A DNA stretch of 61,142 nt from Alphaproteobacteria bacterium (lineage in GTDB: Bacteria > Pseudomonadota > Alphaproteobacteria > UBA828). Both the position numbers and the translations under genes were made by a program. Below are positions 36,544 to 46,730 of the stretch, in pieces. Every line of letters starts with the position of its first letter. Position 1 is the stretch's first letter. A model generated the notes under the pieces. The model saw only the letters and a list, made by a program, of their open reading frames with translations. It had not been told where the DNA came from and did not search any database. The stretch lies in NCBI GenBank assembly GCA_022826665.1, contig JAJDUK010000102.1, forward strand, positions 1-61,142, in the 5' to 3' direction.

Positions 36544-37749
36544 TCAGAGCCCCGGGTCGGCGGAGGGGAGGCCAAGCAGGACGCCGCCGTGGTTCGACGC
36601 GTTCACGTCCCAGTTCTGGGTGATGTGCCCGCGGATGCAATTGACATCGCGCATGGCGCGCGAGAGCGGGTTGCTGTCGTAGAGCCCGGCGCCGCCCGAG
36701 AGGTGGAACAGCAGGTCCACCGCCTCGGCCGCGAGCTTGCCCGCCATGGTCGCCTGGGCGCGCAGCTCGGATTTCTTCGGCATCGGCGCGGTCCCGCCGC
36801 TCTCGGCGATCGCCATGCCCTTGTCGCAGCAGTGGTGCAGCAGCAGGCGCGCCGTCTCGATCTTGGTGTGGGCCTCGGCCACCTTGACCTGCGCGGTGGA
36901 GTAGTCGGCCATGCTCTTGCCGGACATCCGCGCGACGCGGTCGCGGGTGCGCGCGACGAAATCGTCGTAGACCGCCTGGGCCACGCCGAGCGCAGGGACG
37001 CTCTGGTTGATGGAGAACATGGCATAGGCCGGCAGCTTGTAGAGCGCCGCGTCGTTCACGGCGCATCCCGGTGCGGTGCCGCCGCCCTTGGTGGCGTCGA
37101 TGGTAAGCGCGCGGCAGTCCGGCACGAAGACGTCATCCACGGCGACGTCGGCGCTGCCGGTGCCGCGCAGGCCCGCGGTGTGCCAGGTGTCGATGATCTC
37201 GTACTCGCCTTGCGGGATCGCGTGCATCTGGGCGAGCCTGGGCTCGTCGCCGTCTTCGGTGAAGGCGGCGGCGATGAACCAGTCGGCGCCGTAGACTCCG
37301 CTCGCGAACGGCCAGCGTCCGCTGATGCGCCAGCCGCCATCCACCCGCACCGCCCGGCCGCAGGCCGGGATCAGAACGCCCGCCACCATGGCGTCCGGCG
37401 TCGTGCCCCAAATCTCGTCCTGCCCCTCCGGCGGCCAGTAGCCCAGCAGGCAGTTGTGGGAGGAATACTGGACCAGGCACCAGCCGGCGGCGCTGCAGGC
37501 GATGGAGATGGCCTCCACGATATCGACCATGCCGGAATAATGCGCCTCGGCCCCGCCGTGCCGGGCGGGCTGCAGGATGCGGTGGATGCCGGCCTCGCGC
37601 ATCGCCTGCATGGTCTCGGGCGCGAGCCGACGGGTCTCCTCGGTCTCGTCCGACCGCTCGCGGATCGTCTCCGTGAGCCCCCTGGCACGCGCGAGCAGGT
37701 TTTCGCGAGTCCTCACCGCCGCCGCGTCTGACGCCGCCGCCTCGTTCAT
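36544..37749 (-). CDS. Acyl-CoA dehydrogenase-like flavin monooxygenase (HsaA type)
   Basis: 401 residues of acyl-CoA dehydrogenase fold (GWRISGRWPFASG; WHTAGLRGTGSADVAVDDVFVP), nearest in pattern to the two-component FMN monooxygenases HsaA/HpaB-like group D. The usual catalytic Glu of dehydrogenases is not obvious. Such oxygenases need a reductase; the flavin reductase at 4665-5195 is a possible but distant partner. It ends the minus-strand run that begins with ureE and ureG, only 6 bases after ureG. Confidence 0.75.
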   Translation of the reverse strand: MNEAAASDAAAVRTRENLLARARGLTETIRERSDETEETRRLAPETMQAMREAGIHRILQPARHGGAEAHYSGMVDIVEAISIACSAAGWCLVQYSSHNCLLGYWPPEGQDEIWGTTPDAMVAGVLIPACGRAVRVDGGWRISGRWPFASGVYGADWFIAAAFTEDGDEPRLAQMHAIPQGEYEIIDTWHTAGLRGTGSADVAVDDVFVPDCRALTIDATKGGGTAPGCAVNDAALYKLPAYAMFSINQSVPALGVAQAVYDDFVARTRDRVARMSGKSMADYSTAQVKVAEAHTKIETARLLLHHCCDKGMAIAESGGTAPMPKKSELRAQATMAGKLAAEAVDLLFHLSGGAGLYDSNPLSRAMRDVNCIRGHITQNWDVNASNHGGVLLGLPSADPGL

Positions 37750-37755
37750 GGCGTT

Positions 37756-38409
37756 TCAACCTTCCATCAACACATCGTGGGCAAGGTGGTCGGCGACCCG
37801 ATCAAGACCCTCGCCGGTGCGGCAGTTGGTGAGCAGCACGGGCCGGCCGTTCCGCACCTCTTCCGCCTCCCGCTGCATCAGCGCGAGATCGACCCCCACG
37901 TGCGGCGCGAGGTCGGACTTGTTGACGATGAGCAGGTCGGCCCGGACGATCCCCGGCCCCCGCTTGCGCGGGATATCGCCGCCGCCCGAGACGTCGATCA
38001 CGAAGAGCCAGTAGTCCACCAGGTCGAGGGAGAAGGTGGAGGCGAGATTGTCGCCGCCACTCTCGATCAGGATCAGGTCGAGGGGGCGGAGCTGATCTTC
38101 CAGGAGGTCGGCGGCCTCGATGTTGAGGGTCGGGTCCTCGCGGATCACGGTGTGGGGGCAGGCGCCGGCCTCGACGCCCACCACGCGCTCCGGCGAGATC
38201 AGGCCGCTCCGCTGCAGCCGCTCGGCGTCCTCCTGCGTCACCAGGTCGTTGGTGACGATAGCCAAAGAGGTGCCGCGCGCTGCGAAAAGCGGCAGCAGCC
38301 CCTCGATCAGCGCGGTCTTGCCGGAGCCCACCGGCCCGCCGATGCCGACCCGCGCCGCGCTCGCCGCCGCCGTTGCCCCAGCCAGGTCTTGCGCTGTCTC
38401 CACCGCCAC
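37756..38409 (-). CDS. ureG: Urease accessory GTPase UreG
   Basis: 217 residues from GTG 38409 (a second GTG lies two codons in). P-loop [11 protein letters not shown], the nickel-binding CPH in [11 protein letters not shown], and GTPase NKSDLAP are all present. UreG delivers Ni2+ to urease with UreE, UreF and UreD. The start overlaps the ureE stop by one base. No ureA, B, C, D or F gene is nearby. Confidence 0.92.
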   Translation of the reverse strand: MAVETAQDLAGATAAASAARVGIGGPVGSGKTALIEGLLPLFAARGTSLAIVTNDLVTQEDAERLQRSGLISPERVVGVEAGACPHTVIREDPTLNIEAADLLEDQLRPLDLILIESGGDNLASTFSLDLVDYWLFVIDVSGGGDIPRKRGPGIVRADLLIVNKSDLAPHVGVDLALMQREAEEVRNGRPVLLTNCRTGEGLDRVADHLAHDVLMEG

Positions 38410-38864
38410 TACGCGTCCTGCTCCTCGATGATGCGCGCCCGGCCGTCGGCAAGATGCTGGGCGAGCCGCGCGGTATAGGTCTCGCGCGGGCCGTCCAAAG
38501 CCACCTTGAGGACTTCGCCCTCGAAGCGCACCCGCCAGTGCAGATTGCCGCAGAAATAGCCGAGGTCCAGCGCCGCCGCCAGGTCGCGGGGGCCGAGCGC
38601 GAGCCACACGGTCTCGCGCATGCGGACCACGACGGCGCGGTCGTCCTCCAGCAGGAGGACCGCACCGTTGGCGAGGCGGTCGGAGCGCGCGATGGCCACG
38701 GCGCAGTCGGTGCCCTTGTCGGTCGCGACCCGGAGCCGCTTGCGCGCGGTGTCGGCCGCATCCAGCGTGATGGTCTCGACCCGGCCGTCGTGCTCCAGCG
38801 CGTGCAGGCGCTCGGCGAATTCGGGCTCGGTCGCGTTGCCGAGGATGCGGGTGAGCCGCAGCAT
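38409..38864 (-). CDS. ureE: Urease accessory metallochaperone UreE
   Basis: 151 residues: N-terminal beta domain and C-terminal ferredoxin-like Ni-binding domain with the conserved [13 protein letters not shown] stretch. The His-rich tail of many UreE proteins is absent. It directly precedes ureG. Without urease genes in the window, the pair may serve a urease elsewhere or another metalloenzyme. Confidence 0.88.
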   Translation of the reverse strand: MLRLTRILGNATEPEFAERLHALEHDGRVETITLDAADTARKRLRVATDKGTDCAVAIARSDRLANGAVLLLEDDRAVVVRMRETVWLALGPRDLAAALDLGYFCGNLHWRVRFEGEVLKVALDGPRETYTARLAQHLADGRARIIEEQDA

Positions 38865-38977
38865 GGCGGGCAGCTTACGGCCATTCCCGGTGCGGGCAAG
38901 GGAGGGCGCGGCAGTCGATTGAAGGCCGGCCGGGGGTTCGGCATCATGCGCCCACGGGCGCCACGCGGAGGAGACTG

Positions 38978-40603
38978 ATGCGCGCGACGATGATGGACTA
39001 CCCGCTCACCCTCACGCAGTACCTGGAGCGGGCCGGCACGCTGCTCAAGGACAGCGAGATCGTCACCCGGCTGCCGGACAAGTCGCTGCACCGCTACCGC
39101 TACGGCGACTTCCACCGGCGCGCCCGCCAGCTCGCCTCCGCGCTCAGGAGGGCGGGGCTGGAGCGGGGAGACCCGGTGGGCACCATGATGTGGAACAACT
39201 ATCCGCACGAGGAGTGCTATTTCGGCGTCCCCGCAGCCGGCTGCGTGCTGCACACGCTCAACTTCCGCCTGCACCCGAACGACATCGCCTACATCGCGAA
39301 CCACGCCGGCGACCGCTTCGTGATCGTGGACGACGTGCTGCTGCCGCTGTTCGAAAAGGTCCGGCCCGAGATCGCGCCGGAACGGGTGTTCGTGGTGGCG
39401 CTTTCGGGCCAGCCGGTGCCGGAGGGCTACGAGAACTACGAGGACCTGTTGGCGTCGGGCGATCCCGACGACGACCTGCCCGCCCTCGACGAGCGAGACG
39501 CCTGCGGCGTCTGCTACACCTCTGGCACGACCGGCAGGCCCAAGGGCGTCGTCTACTCGCACCGGGCCATGGTGCTGCACACCATGGCGATGTGCATGAC
39601 CGAGCCTTTCGGCGTCAGCCAGCACGACACCATCATGCCGGTGGTGCCGATGTTCCACGCCAACGGCTGGGGCCTGCCCTACGGCGCCGTCGCAACCGGC
39701 GCCCGTGTCGTGCTGCCTGGGCCTCATCTCGACCCGGTGAGTCTGCTCGATCTCTGCCAGGTCGAGCGGGTCACATTCGCCGCCGGCGTGCCGACGATCT
39801 GGAACGGAATCCTCCAGGCGCTCGATGCCGAGCCCGACCGCTGGTCCCTCGACCCGCGGCTCCGCACCGCGGTCGGCGGCTCGGCGGCGAGCGAGGCGAT
39901 GATCCGCGGCTTTGACCGTCACGGCGTCCGCACCATCCACGCCTGGGGCATGACCGAGATGACACCGCTCGGCAGCGCCGGGGTCATCAAGGCGACCATG
40001 GGAGAGCTCGGCGAGGACGCCCAGTACGACTACCGGGCGAAGCAGGGGATCGCCATGCCCTTCGTCGACATGCGGTTGATAAACGACGCCGGCACCGCGC
40101 CCTGGGACGGCGAGACCATGGGCGAGGTGCAGGTGCGCGGGCCCTGGATCGCCGCCGCATACCACAATTCCGGCGAGCTCGGCGACAAGTGGACCGAGGA
40201 CGGCTGGCTGCGCACCGGCGACGTCGCCACCATCGACTCCGAGGGCTACATGAAGATCACCGACCGCACCAAGGACCTGATCAAGTCCGGCGGCGAGTGG
40301 ATCAGCTCGGTCGATCTGGAGAACGCGCTCATGGGCCACCCCGCAGTGAGCGAGGCCGCTGTGATCGCGGCGCGGCACGAGAAGTGGGACGAGCGACCGC
40401 TCGCCGTCATCGTCCTGAAGGAGGGGGCCGAGGCGGACGCGGACGCGCTCCAGGGCCACCTCGCCGGCGATTTCGCCAAGTGGTGGCTGCCAGACGACTA
40501 CCTGTTCGTGGACGAGATTCCCCGCACGTCTACCGGCAAGTTCCTCAAGTCGGCCCTGCGCGAGCGCTTCGAGGGGCTGTTGGTGGGCGAAGGCGGCGGT
40601 TAG
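38978..40603 (+). CDS. AMP-binding acyl-CoA ligase
   Basis: 541 residues of the adenylate-forming superfamily. The P-loop-like [35 protein letters not shown] and the hinge with the C-terminal catalytic Lys ([13 protein letters not shown]) are intact. The subgroup resembles medium/long-chain fatty acid-CoA ligases. GGAGGAG precedes ATG. Its stop overlaps the convergent hydantoinase B gene by 4 bases. In this setting it may activate the acid released by the heterocycle operon. Confidence 0.9.
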   Translation: MRATMMDYPLTLTQYLERAGTLLKDSEIVTRLPDKSLHRYRYGDFHRRARQLASALRRAGLERGDPVGTMMWNNYPHEECYFGVPAAGCVLHTLNFRLHPNDIAYIANHAGDRFVIVDDVLLPLFEKVRPEIAPERVFVVALSGQPVPEGYENYEDLLASGDPDDDLPALDERDACGVCYTSGTTGRPKGVVYSHRAMVLHTMAMCMTEPFGVSQHDTIMPVVPMFHANGWGLPYGAVATGARVVLPGPHLDPVSLLDLCQVERVTFAAGVPTIWNGILQALDAEPDRWSLDPRLRTAVGGSAASEAMIRGFDRHGVRTIHAWGMTEMTPLGSAGVIKATMGELGEDAQYDYRAKQGIAMPFVDMRLINDAGTAPWDGETMGEVQVRGPWIAAAYHNSGELGDKWTEDGWLRTGDVATIDSEGYMKITDRTKDLIKSGGEWISSVDLENALMGHPAVSEAAVIAARHEKWDERPLAVIVLKEGAEADADALQGHLAGDFAKWWLPDDYLFVDEIPRTSTGKFLKSALRERFEGLLVGEGGG

Positions 40604-42351
40604 CCGGCCTTCCCGCAGGGCCCGGCGCTACGCCGCGCTGCGGTCGCGGCCTCGTCCACCTGAAGCGGGTCGCCGCTGAGAACCACGCCGAAGCGTTGCT
40701 CCGCCTCGTCCGCCGTGTAGTAGCCCCGCAGCACGTCCTGCAGCACCAGCGCAGGCTCGCGCTCGAACGCCGCGCCGTAGCCGCCGCCGCCCGGCGTCGA
40801 AACCCGCACGGTATCGCCGGGACGAAGCGGGATTTCCTGGTCCTTGGAGAGATGCGGCGGCCGGTAGCGGGAGCCGTCGGCGCGGATCACGTCCACGGTG
40901 TTGACGCCGCCGGGTGCCCCGCCGAGCGCGCCGTTGGGCCCGGTGCGGCCGTGGTCCATCACCATCGAGGCCGAGGCTGCGCCGCGCCTGAGCGTGCAGG
41001 CGTAGGTCACGCCGAAGCCGCCGCGCCAGCGCCCGGCGCCCCCCGAGCCCTCGTGCAGCGAATACTCCTGGAACAGCACCGGGTACTTCTGCTCCATCAC
41101 CTCGATCGGCTGCGACTTGGAGATGCCGATGGTCGAGCAGCCGTTGGTGAGCCCGTCGCCCTCGGGCGAGCCGCCGTAGCCGCCGCCGGTGAAGAGGTAC
41201 ATCACGTAGTCGCGCCCGCGCGCGGGGTCGGCCCCGCCCACGGCGAAGTTGCCCGAGGTGCCGGCGGGCGCGGCGAAGAGGCGATCCGGAATCGCCTGGG
41301 CGAGCGCATCGAACACGGCCTCGGCGATGCGCTGGCTCACCTCCGCCGCGCAGCCCGAGACCGGGCGCGGGTATTCGGCGTGGAGGAAGGTGCCCCTGGG
41401 CTCGGTGATGTGCAGCGGCTCGAACATGCCGGCGTTGATCGGCACGTCGGGGAAGATGTGGCGGATCGCGAGGTAGATCGCGGACTTGGTGGTGGCCGCC
41501 ACGCTGTTCATCGGCCCCAGGCAGGGCGGGCTGGAGTGCGCCATGTCGAAGTGGAGCTCGGTGCCCTCCACGCGGATGCGCATGTCGATGGTGAGCGGCT
41601 CGTTCACCACGCCGTCGGAATCGACCTGGGCGAGGCCGCGGTAGTGGCCGTCCGGGATGGTCTCGATCTTGGCCCGCATCTGCCGCGCGGCGCGCTGGCG
41701 CATATCCTTGATGACATCCTCGACTAACGATTGGCCGTACTTGTCGAGCAGCGCGGTCATCCGCCGGGCGCCCACCAGCAGCGCCGCCGACTGCGCCTCG
41801 ATGTCGCCAATGCGCTGCTCGGGCACGCGGATGTTGGAGAGGATGATCGAGAGAATCTCCTCGTCGATCCGCCCCTCCTTGTAGAGCTTGACCGGCGGGA
41901 AGCGCAGGCCCTCCTGCACCACCTCGGTGGCGCGCGCCGAGAAGCCGCCCGGCACCATGCCGCCGGTGTCCGGCCAATGCCCGGTGTTCGAGAGCCAGGC
42001 GAAGTGCGCGCCCTTGTAGAAGAAGGGGAGCGCGAAGCGCACGTCCATCAGGTGGGTGCCGCCGAGGTAGGGGTCGTTGACCGCGAAGATGTCGCCCTCG
42101 CGCACCGTGGGCCTGGTGGCGATCAGGTGCTCGGTGGAGAACTGCATGGTGCCGACGAAGACCGGCAGACCCAGCTCCCCCTGCGCGATCAGCTTGCCAT
42201 CCTCCTTGGCGTAGATGCCGTCCGAGCGGTCGAGGCCCTCTGAGATGACCGGGCTGAAGGCAGAGCGGACGAAGGCGAGGTCCATCTCGTTGCAGACCTG
42301 CTGCAGGCCGCTCTGCACCACGCCGAGGGTGATGGGGTCGAGCGCGCTCAT
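40600..42351 (-). CDS. Hydantoinase B/oxoprolinase family subunit
   Basis: 583 residues, the HyuB half of ATP-dependent lactam/hydantoin hydrolases. Conserved parts include DPITLGVVQSGLQQVCNEMDLAF at the start, DPYLGGTHLMDV, and the Gly-rich end PLRPGDTVRVSTPGGGGYG. With HyuA it uses ATP to open a cyclic amide. The start overlaps the HyuA stop as ATGA. It is the last gene of the six-gene operon. Confidence 0.93.
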   Translation of the reverse strand: MSALDPITLGVVQSGLQQVCNEMDLAFVRSAFSPVISEGLDRSDGIYAKEDGKLIAQGELGLPVFVGTMQFSTEHLIATRPTVREGDIFAVNDPYLGGTHLMDVRFALPFFYKGAHFAWLSNTGHWPDTGGMVPGGFSARATEVVQEGLRFPPVKLYKEGRIDEEILSIILSNIRVPEQRIGDIEAQSAALLVGARRMTALLDKYGQSLVEDVIKDMRQRAARQMRAKIETIPDGHYRGLAQVDSDGVVNEPLTIDMRIRVEGTELHFDMAHSSPPCLGPMNSVAATTKSAIYLAIRHIFPDVPINAGMFEPLHITEPRGTFLHAEYPRPVSGCAAEVSQRIAEAVFDALAQAIPDRLFAAPAGTSGNFAVGGADPARGRDYVMYLFTGGGYGGSPEGDGLTNGCSTIGISKSQPIEVMEQKYPVLFQEYSLHEGSGGAGRWRGGFGVTYACTLRRGAASASMVMDHGRTGPNGALGGAPGGVNTVDVIRADGSRYRPPHLSKDQEIPLRPGDTVRVSTPGGGGYGAAFEREPALVLQDVLRGYYTADEAEQRFGVVLSGDPLQVDEAATAARRSAGPCGKAG

Positions 42352-44387
42352 TCGCTCACGTCCAGGATCAGGTTACCGATGACATCGAGGGAGGCCCGGT
42401 TGCCGGGCTCGACCACGCTGGTGCAGTCGGTCTGTTGCACAATCGCAGGGCCGGGGAAGGACGCGCCCGCCGGCAGCCGGTCACGATCGTAGACCGGAGT
42501 CGCCTGCCAGCCGTCGGGGAACCAGACGCGGCGCATCGCGATCAGCGCGCCGTCGAGGGACGAGGCCCGCGCGACGCCGGCAAGCGCCGCGAGCGGCACG
42601 GCCGGGCGGGCGCCGATCACGGCGGTGTGGAGGTTGACCAGCACCGGGCGGATCGTGTCGAGCGCGACCGCGAAGCGCTCCCAGTAGGCCTTCTCGAACG
42701 CCTGCTGGAGTTCCTCGCGCGTCACGTCCGGGTTCTCGACGGGTACGGTGAGCAGGTGGGTCTGGCCCTCGAACTGCATGTCGGCGGCGTGCAGGCAGGC
42801 GATCTCGCCGACCGCGACGCCCTCCTGCTCGATGGTCGCGCGCCCGTCCGCCGCCTGGCGTTCGAGGATCGCGCGTACCGCGCCCATGTCCGCTTCCGCC
42901 AGCGGGGCGTTCAACGTGTTGACGTAGTCGTGGCGCAGGTCGGCGGTGATGCAGCCGACGGCACTGGTGATCCCCGGCCGGGCCGGGATCATCACGCGCG
43001 GGATGCCGAGCTCGGCGGCGAGCGCTGCGGCGTGCATGGGGCCGGCACCACCGAAGGCGAAGAGCACGAAGTCGCGCGGGTCGTGGCCGCGGGCGAGCGT
43101 CGCCATGCGGATCGCGCCCGCCATGCGGTCGTTGGCGATGCGGATCACCGCCGCCGCCGCATCGTCCGCATCGAGGCCGAGGGCGGCGCCGACGGCCTTC
43201 GCGAACGCCGCCCGCACGTCGCCCGGCGCGACCGGGTTCTCGACCGCGAGCAGGGCGCCCGCGTCGAGCCGGCCGAGGATCAGGTTGGCGTCGGTGAGGG
43301 TCGGCCGCTCACCGCCCCGGCCGTAGCAGATCGGGCCCGGCTGGGCGCCCGCGCTCTCCGGCCCCACCTGGAGCAGCCCGGCCTCGTCGATGCGCGCGAG
43401 CGAGCCGCCGCCGGCGCCGACCGTGTGCACGTCCACCATGGGCACGTGGATGGGCATGCCGTGCTCAAGCTCCATCTCGGCGCTGACCGCCGGCACGCCC
43501 TCCAGCACGAGGCCCACATCGGCGCTGGTGCCGCCGGTGTCGAAGGTAATCAGGCGCTCGGCGCCGGCGGCGCGGCCGATGGCGGCGGCGGCCATGACGC
43601 CCGAGGCCGGACCCGAGAGCACCGTGTTGACCGCCTTCGCCGCCGCCGAGCGGGCGGAGACGCTGCCGCCGTTGCCCTGGATCACCAGCAGCTCGCGTCC
43701 GTATCCGCGCTCCGAAAGCCTGCCCTGCAGGCGGTCGAGATAGCGGTGCAGCAGCGGCTGGACGCAGGCGTTCACCGCCGCCGCGACGCCGCGCTCGAAC
43801 TCGCGGAACTCGGCAAGGATCGCGTGCCCCGCTGTGACGTGGCCCTCCGGCCAGGCCTCGCGGGCGATCGCCAATGCGCGCTCCTCGTGCGCCGGGTTCT
43901 TGTAGCTGTGGAGGAAGTGGATCACGAGCGAATCGCAGCCGGCGGTGTGCAGTTGTTCCAGCGCGGCGCGCACCGCCGCTTCGTCCAGCGGCACCAGCAC
44001 CTCGCCGGCGGCATCCATGCGCTCCGGTACCTCGATGCGAAGCTCGCGCGGGATTAGCGGCGTGAAGCTGCCGGTGAGGCCGTAGGGCCGGGGTCTCGTG
44101 CGCCGGCCGAGCTCCAGGATGTCGCGGAAGCCCCTGGTGGTGATGAGACCCGTGCGGCTGAGCTTGCGTTCCAGCAGCGCGTTGGTGGTGACCGTGGTGC
44201 CGTGGATGATGGCCCCGACCTCGGCGAGGGACGCCGCCGCGCCGTCTAGCGCCGCGAGCACGCCCGCCGCCTGGTTCGCGGGCGTGGACGGCACCTTGGC
44301 GAGCCGGACGGCGCCAGTCTCCGGCTCCATGAGGATCAGGTCGGTGAAGGTTCCGCCGACATCGACGCCGACGACCGCGCCGCTCAC
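42348..44387 (-). CDS. Hydantoinase A/oxoprolinase family subunit
   Basis: 679 residues with the ASKHA-type phosphate loops VVGVDVGGTFTDLIL (start) and LITFDTGGTSADVGLV, and the FAFGGAGPMHAAALA motif near the C-terminal third. This subunit phosphorylates the lactam carbonyl oxygen so HyuB can hydrolyse the ring. It follows the UPF0280 gene after 7 bases. The substrate class spans N-methylhydantoin, 5-oxoproline and other lactams. Confidence 0.93.
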   Translation of the reverse strand: MSGAVVGVDVGGTFTDLILMEPETGAVRLAKVPSTPANQAAGVLAALDGAAASLAEVGAIIHGTTVTTNALLERKLSRTGLITTRGFRDILELGRRTRPRPYGLTGSFTPLIPRELRIEVPERMDAAGEVLVPLDEAAVRAALEQLHTAGCDSLVIHFLHSYKNPAHEERALAIAREAWPEGHVTAGHAILAEFREFERGVAAAVNACVQPLLHRYLDRLQGRLSERGYGRELLVIQGNGGSVSARSAAAKAVNTVLSGPASGVMAAAAIGRAAGAERLITFDTGGTSADVGLVLEGVPAVSAEMELEHGMPIHVPMVDVHTVGAGGGSLARIDEAGLLQVGPESAGAQPGPICYGRGGERPTLTDANLILGRLDAGALLAVENPVAPGDVRAAFAKAVGAALGLDADDAAAAVIRIANDRMAGAIRMATLARGHDPRDFVLFAFGGAGPMHAAALAAELGIPRVMIPARPGITSAVGCITADLRHDYVNTLNAPLAEADMGAVRAILERQAADGRATIEQEGVAVGEIACLHAADMQFEGQTHLLTVPVENPDVTREELQQAFEKAYWERFAVALDTIRPVLVNLHTAVIGARPAVPLAALAGVARASSLDGALIAMRRVWFPDGWQATPVYDRDRLPAGASFPGPAIVQQTDCTSVVEPGNRASLDVIGNLILDVSE

Positions 44388-44394
44388 GGAACGC

Positions 44395-45258
44395 TCATGC
44401 GGCAGCGGCGCCGGCGGCTTCCACCGGCGCGAGGGCGCGGGTCTCGCCCTGCAGCGCGAGGCGGGCGGAGTCGATCAGCCCGGCCCGCTGCATCGTTCGC
44501 GCCTCCGCAAGCCCGGCGTCGAGCGCCGCAACTCTCGCGTGCGCGGGCAGCGGCCCCACGGCGACGGTCACCGGACGCGCGCCCAGGTCGCTCTCCTCGC
44601 GGAGCGAGACGGCCGGCGCGCGCTCGACCGCCGGATGGTCGACGGTGATCGCGTTGGCGATCAGTGTCGCCGCCGCGTCGGCTGCGGCCGCGCTCTCGGC
44701 CAGAACCGTGACTGCATCGGCGATCCCGAACGAGAGCGAGCGCCCGCGCCAGCCCGAGGTCGCCATGCCCCGTGCGGGCCGGTCGGCGCTGAGGACAATG
44801 CGGTCGTCGAGACCCGGTCGGTCGGGATCGTTCACCACCCCGGCCGAGACCGAGGTGCCGGGGCTGAGATGCACCGCAATGTCACCGCCGTTGTTGACGT
44901 AGGCCCGCGCGAGCCTGCGCCCCGCCGTCATGGCCGCCAGCACCTCGTCGGCGACGGAGCCTGCCACCGTCGCCATCGGCGTGATGAAGCGCGCCCGGTG
45001 CGGCCAGCAGGCGGCGAGCATGCGCCGCGCCACCGGCCCCGCCAGCGCGGGCCGGATGTCAGCGAGGGGACGCCGTAGCATCTCAAGCTCGGCCACCAGA
45101 TCGTCGAGAACGGTCGCGAAGCAGGCGCCGGCCTGGCGGTAGGCGGCGTCCAACTCCGCCGTCGCGCCGAAAGCCTCGGCCACGATGTCGATGGGGCCGT
45201 GCTGCAGGTGCAGCCGGCGGCCGTCGGGCAGCAGCGCCATGCGAGCTTCGCCGGCCAT
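44395..45258 (-). CDS. UPF0280 family protein (ApbE superfamily)
   Basis: 287 residues. UPF0280 proteins are grouped with the ApbE flavin-transferase superfamily; YVNNGGDIAVHL here resembles the ApbE GG-Asp loop. ApbE attaches FMN to a Thr of target proteins. Its start shares one base with the stop of the 6-hydroxynicotinate-reductase-like gene (TGATG), so the two are made together. A role in flavinylating that neighbour is plausible but unproven. Confidence 0.82.
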   Translation of the reverse strand: MAGEARMALLPDGRRLHLQHGPIDIVAEAFGATAELDAAYRQAGACFATVLDDLVAELEMLRRPLADIRPALAGPVARRMLAACWPHRARFITPMATVAGSVADEVLAAMTAGRRLARAYVNNGGDIAVHLSPGTSVSAGVVNDPDRPGLDDRIVLSADRPARGMATSGWRGRSLSFGIADAVTVLAESAAAADAAATLIANAITVDHPAVERAPAVSLREESDLGARPVTVAVGPLPAHARVAALDAGLAEARTMQRAGLIDSARLALQGETRALAPVEAAGAAAA

Positions 45259-46730
45259 CAGGATTTCCCCTCCGCCAGCGGCCAGGGATTGGCGCGGGGC
45301 CACGGCTCCGCCCTGTGCTCGGCGTCGTCCAGCGCCTGCTCCAGCGGCACGATGCGGTCCACGTGGCCGCCCAGCGCCGCGAACTCGGCACGACTCAGCG
45401 TGAATTCGATGGGTGCGACCAGCGCCGGCGTCGGCACGTAGCCGAAGGCGTCCGCCGGCATGCTGGTCACGTCCACCATGAAGGTGATGCCGCCGCCAGG
45501 CCAGACGTGCACCGGCGCGCCGCCGGCGGTGACGCGGGTGAGCGCGTCCTTGATCGAGCGGGTCAGGCGCACCGGGTTCTCGGTCACGCCCGCGCGCAAG
45601 CTGCCGCCCGCGCCCGCCATGAAGAGCACTGTGCAAAGCGCGGGCTCGCAGTTCTCCGCGATGCGGTCCACCACGGTCTCGATCTCGGCGGGCATGGGGG
45701 CAGGCCGGGGCGTCAGCGTCTCGTCCAGCTCGAACCAGGCGGCGTCCTCGCCGGTGGTCGAGACCATGTGGAGGCGGAGGCCGGGCCAGGCCTTCTTCGG
45801 ATCGATGCGCTCGATGATCTCCAGCGGGTCGGCGATGTCGGTGGCGGCCCAGCCGCGCCCCTTGCGCGCCACCTGGAAGTAGCGCCCCGGCGTCGAGCGC
45901 CGGCCACGGATGCGGATGCCCGCCGGCGGCATGTCGAGGAAGCGCCCGGCCTGGTGCTCAGTGAGCACGCCGGTGATCTGGTCGTCGACGACGATCACCT
46001 CGTCGGCATGGCCGTGCCACTGGCGGGCGAACATGCCCATGGCGGCCGAGCCGCAGCCGGCCCGCATGCGCTCCTCGTGCTGGCCGTCAACCACCGGCGC
46101 CTCCCCCGCCTGCACCACCAGCTCCGCGCCGTCGTCCACGGTGAGGGTCGCGGGCTTGCCGTTGCAGAGGTCGAGCAGGGTGGCGCAGGTGACCGTGCCC
46201 TCGCGCTTGGAGCCGCCGGTGAAGTGGCGCACGCCGCCGAGGGAGAGCATCTGCGAGCCGTATTCCGCCGTGGTGACGTGGCCGATGGGCTCGCCGTCGG
46301 CCCGCACCGAAGCCTGCTCGGGGCCCACGTGGCGGTCGGTGTCGATCTTCACCTTGACGCCGCAGTAGCTGAAGATCCCTTCCGAGACGACGGTCACCAT
46401 GTCCACGCCCGCCGCCTCGCTCGCGATGATGAAGGGTGCGGGCTTGTAGTCGGGATAGGTGGTGCCGGAGCCGATCCCGGTGACGAAGCGTTCAGGCTGC
46501 GCGACCATGCCGCCGTCCCAGTCCTCGGCGCCATCCAGGAAGGGCACCAGGGTCTCGGCGCGCTCGGTGACCAGCAGCGGGTCCACGCGGGTGAGCGTGC
46601 CGCCGACGTTGGCGTAGCGATCGCAGGCGCCGACCTTGCCCTCCCGGATGCGGCATAGCACCGGGCAGGCGTCGCAGCGGATGATCGAACCCTCGTCCTT
46701 GGCGCGGCGATTGGCCTTGGGCTCGCTCAC
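45258..46730 (-). CDS. 6-hydroxynicotinate reductase-like Fe-S protein
   Basis: 490 residues. An N-terminal cluster motif Cys19-x2-Cys22-x3-Cys26-x9-Cys36, then the family core (GIGSGTTYPDYKPAPFIIASEAAGVDMVTVVSEG; GVKVKIDTDRHVGPE). Homologous Hnr of Eubacterium barkeri reduces 6-hydroxynicotinate to 1,4,5,6-tetrahydro-6-oxonicotinate with ferredoxin. GTVTCATLL (178-186) resembles a flavin-attachment sequence with Cys for Gly. It overlaps the Mo-hydroxylase gene by 4 bases, as in nicotinate pathways where hydroxylation precedes reduction. The true substrate here is not known. Confidence 0.8.
   Translation of the reverse strand: MSEPKANRRAKDEGSIIRCDACPVLCRIREGKVGACDRYANVGGTLTRVDPLLVTERAETLVPFLDGAEDWDGGMVAQPERFVTGIGSGTTYPDYKPAPFIIASEAAGVDMVTVVSEGIFSYCGVKVKIDTDRHVGPEQASVRADGEPIGHVTTAEYGSQMLSLGGVRHFTGGSKREGTVTCATLLDLCNGKPATLTVDDGAELVVQAGEAPVVDGQHEERMRAGCGSAAMGMFARQWHGHADEVIVVDDQITGVLTEHQAGRFLDMPPAGIRIRGRRSTPGRYFQVARKGRGWAATDIADPLEIIERIDPKKAWPGLRLHMVSTTGEDAAWFELDETLTPRPAPMPAEIETVVDRIAENCEPALCTVLFMAGAGGSLRAGVTENPVRLTRSIKDALTRVTAGGAPVHVWPGGGITFMVDVTSMPADAFGYVPTPALVAPIEFTLSRAEFAALGGHVDRIVPLEQALDDAEHRAEPWPRANPWPLAEGKS

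Noticed and set aside
37802-40459. 885-residue open frame antisense to the CoA ligase and ureE/ureG
   Set aside because: It is low-complexity Arg/His/Gly/Val-rich sequence antisense to the CoA ligase; its C-terminal part is ureE/ureG read in another frame. GC-rich DNA produces many such shadows.
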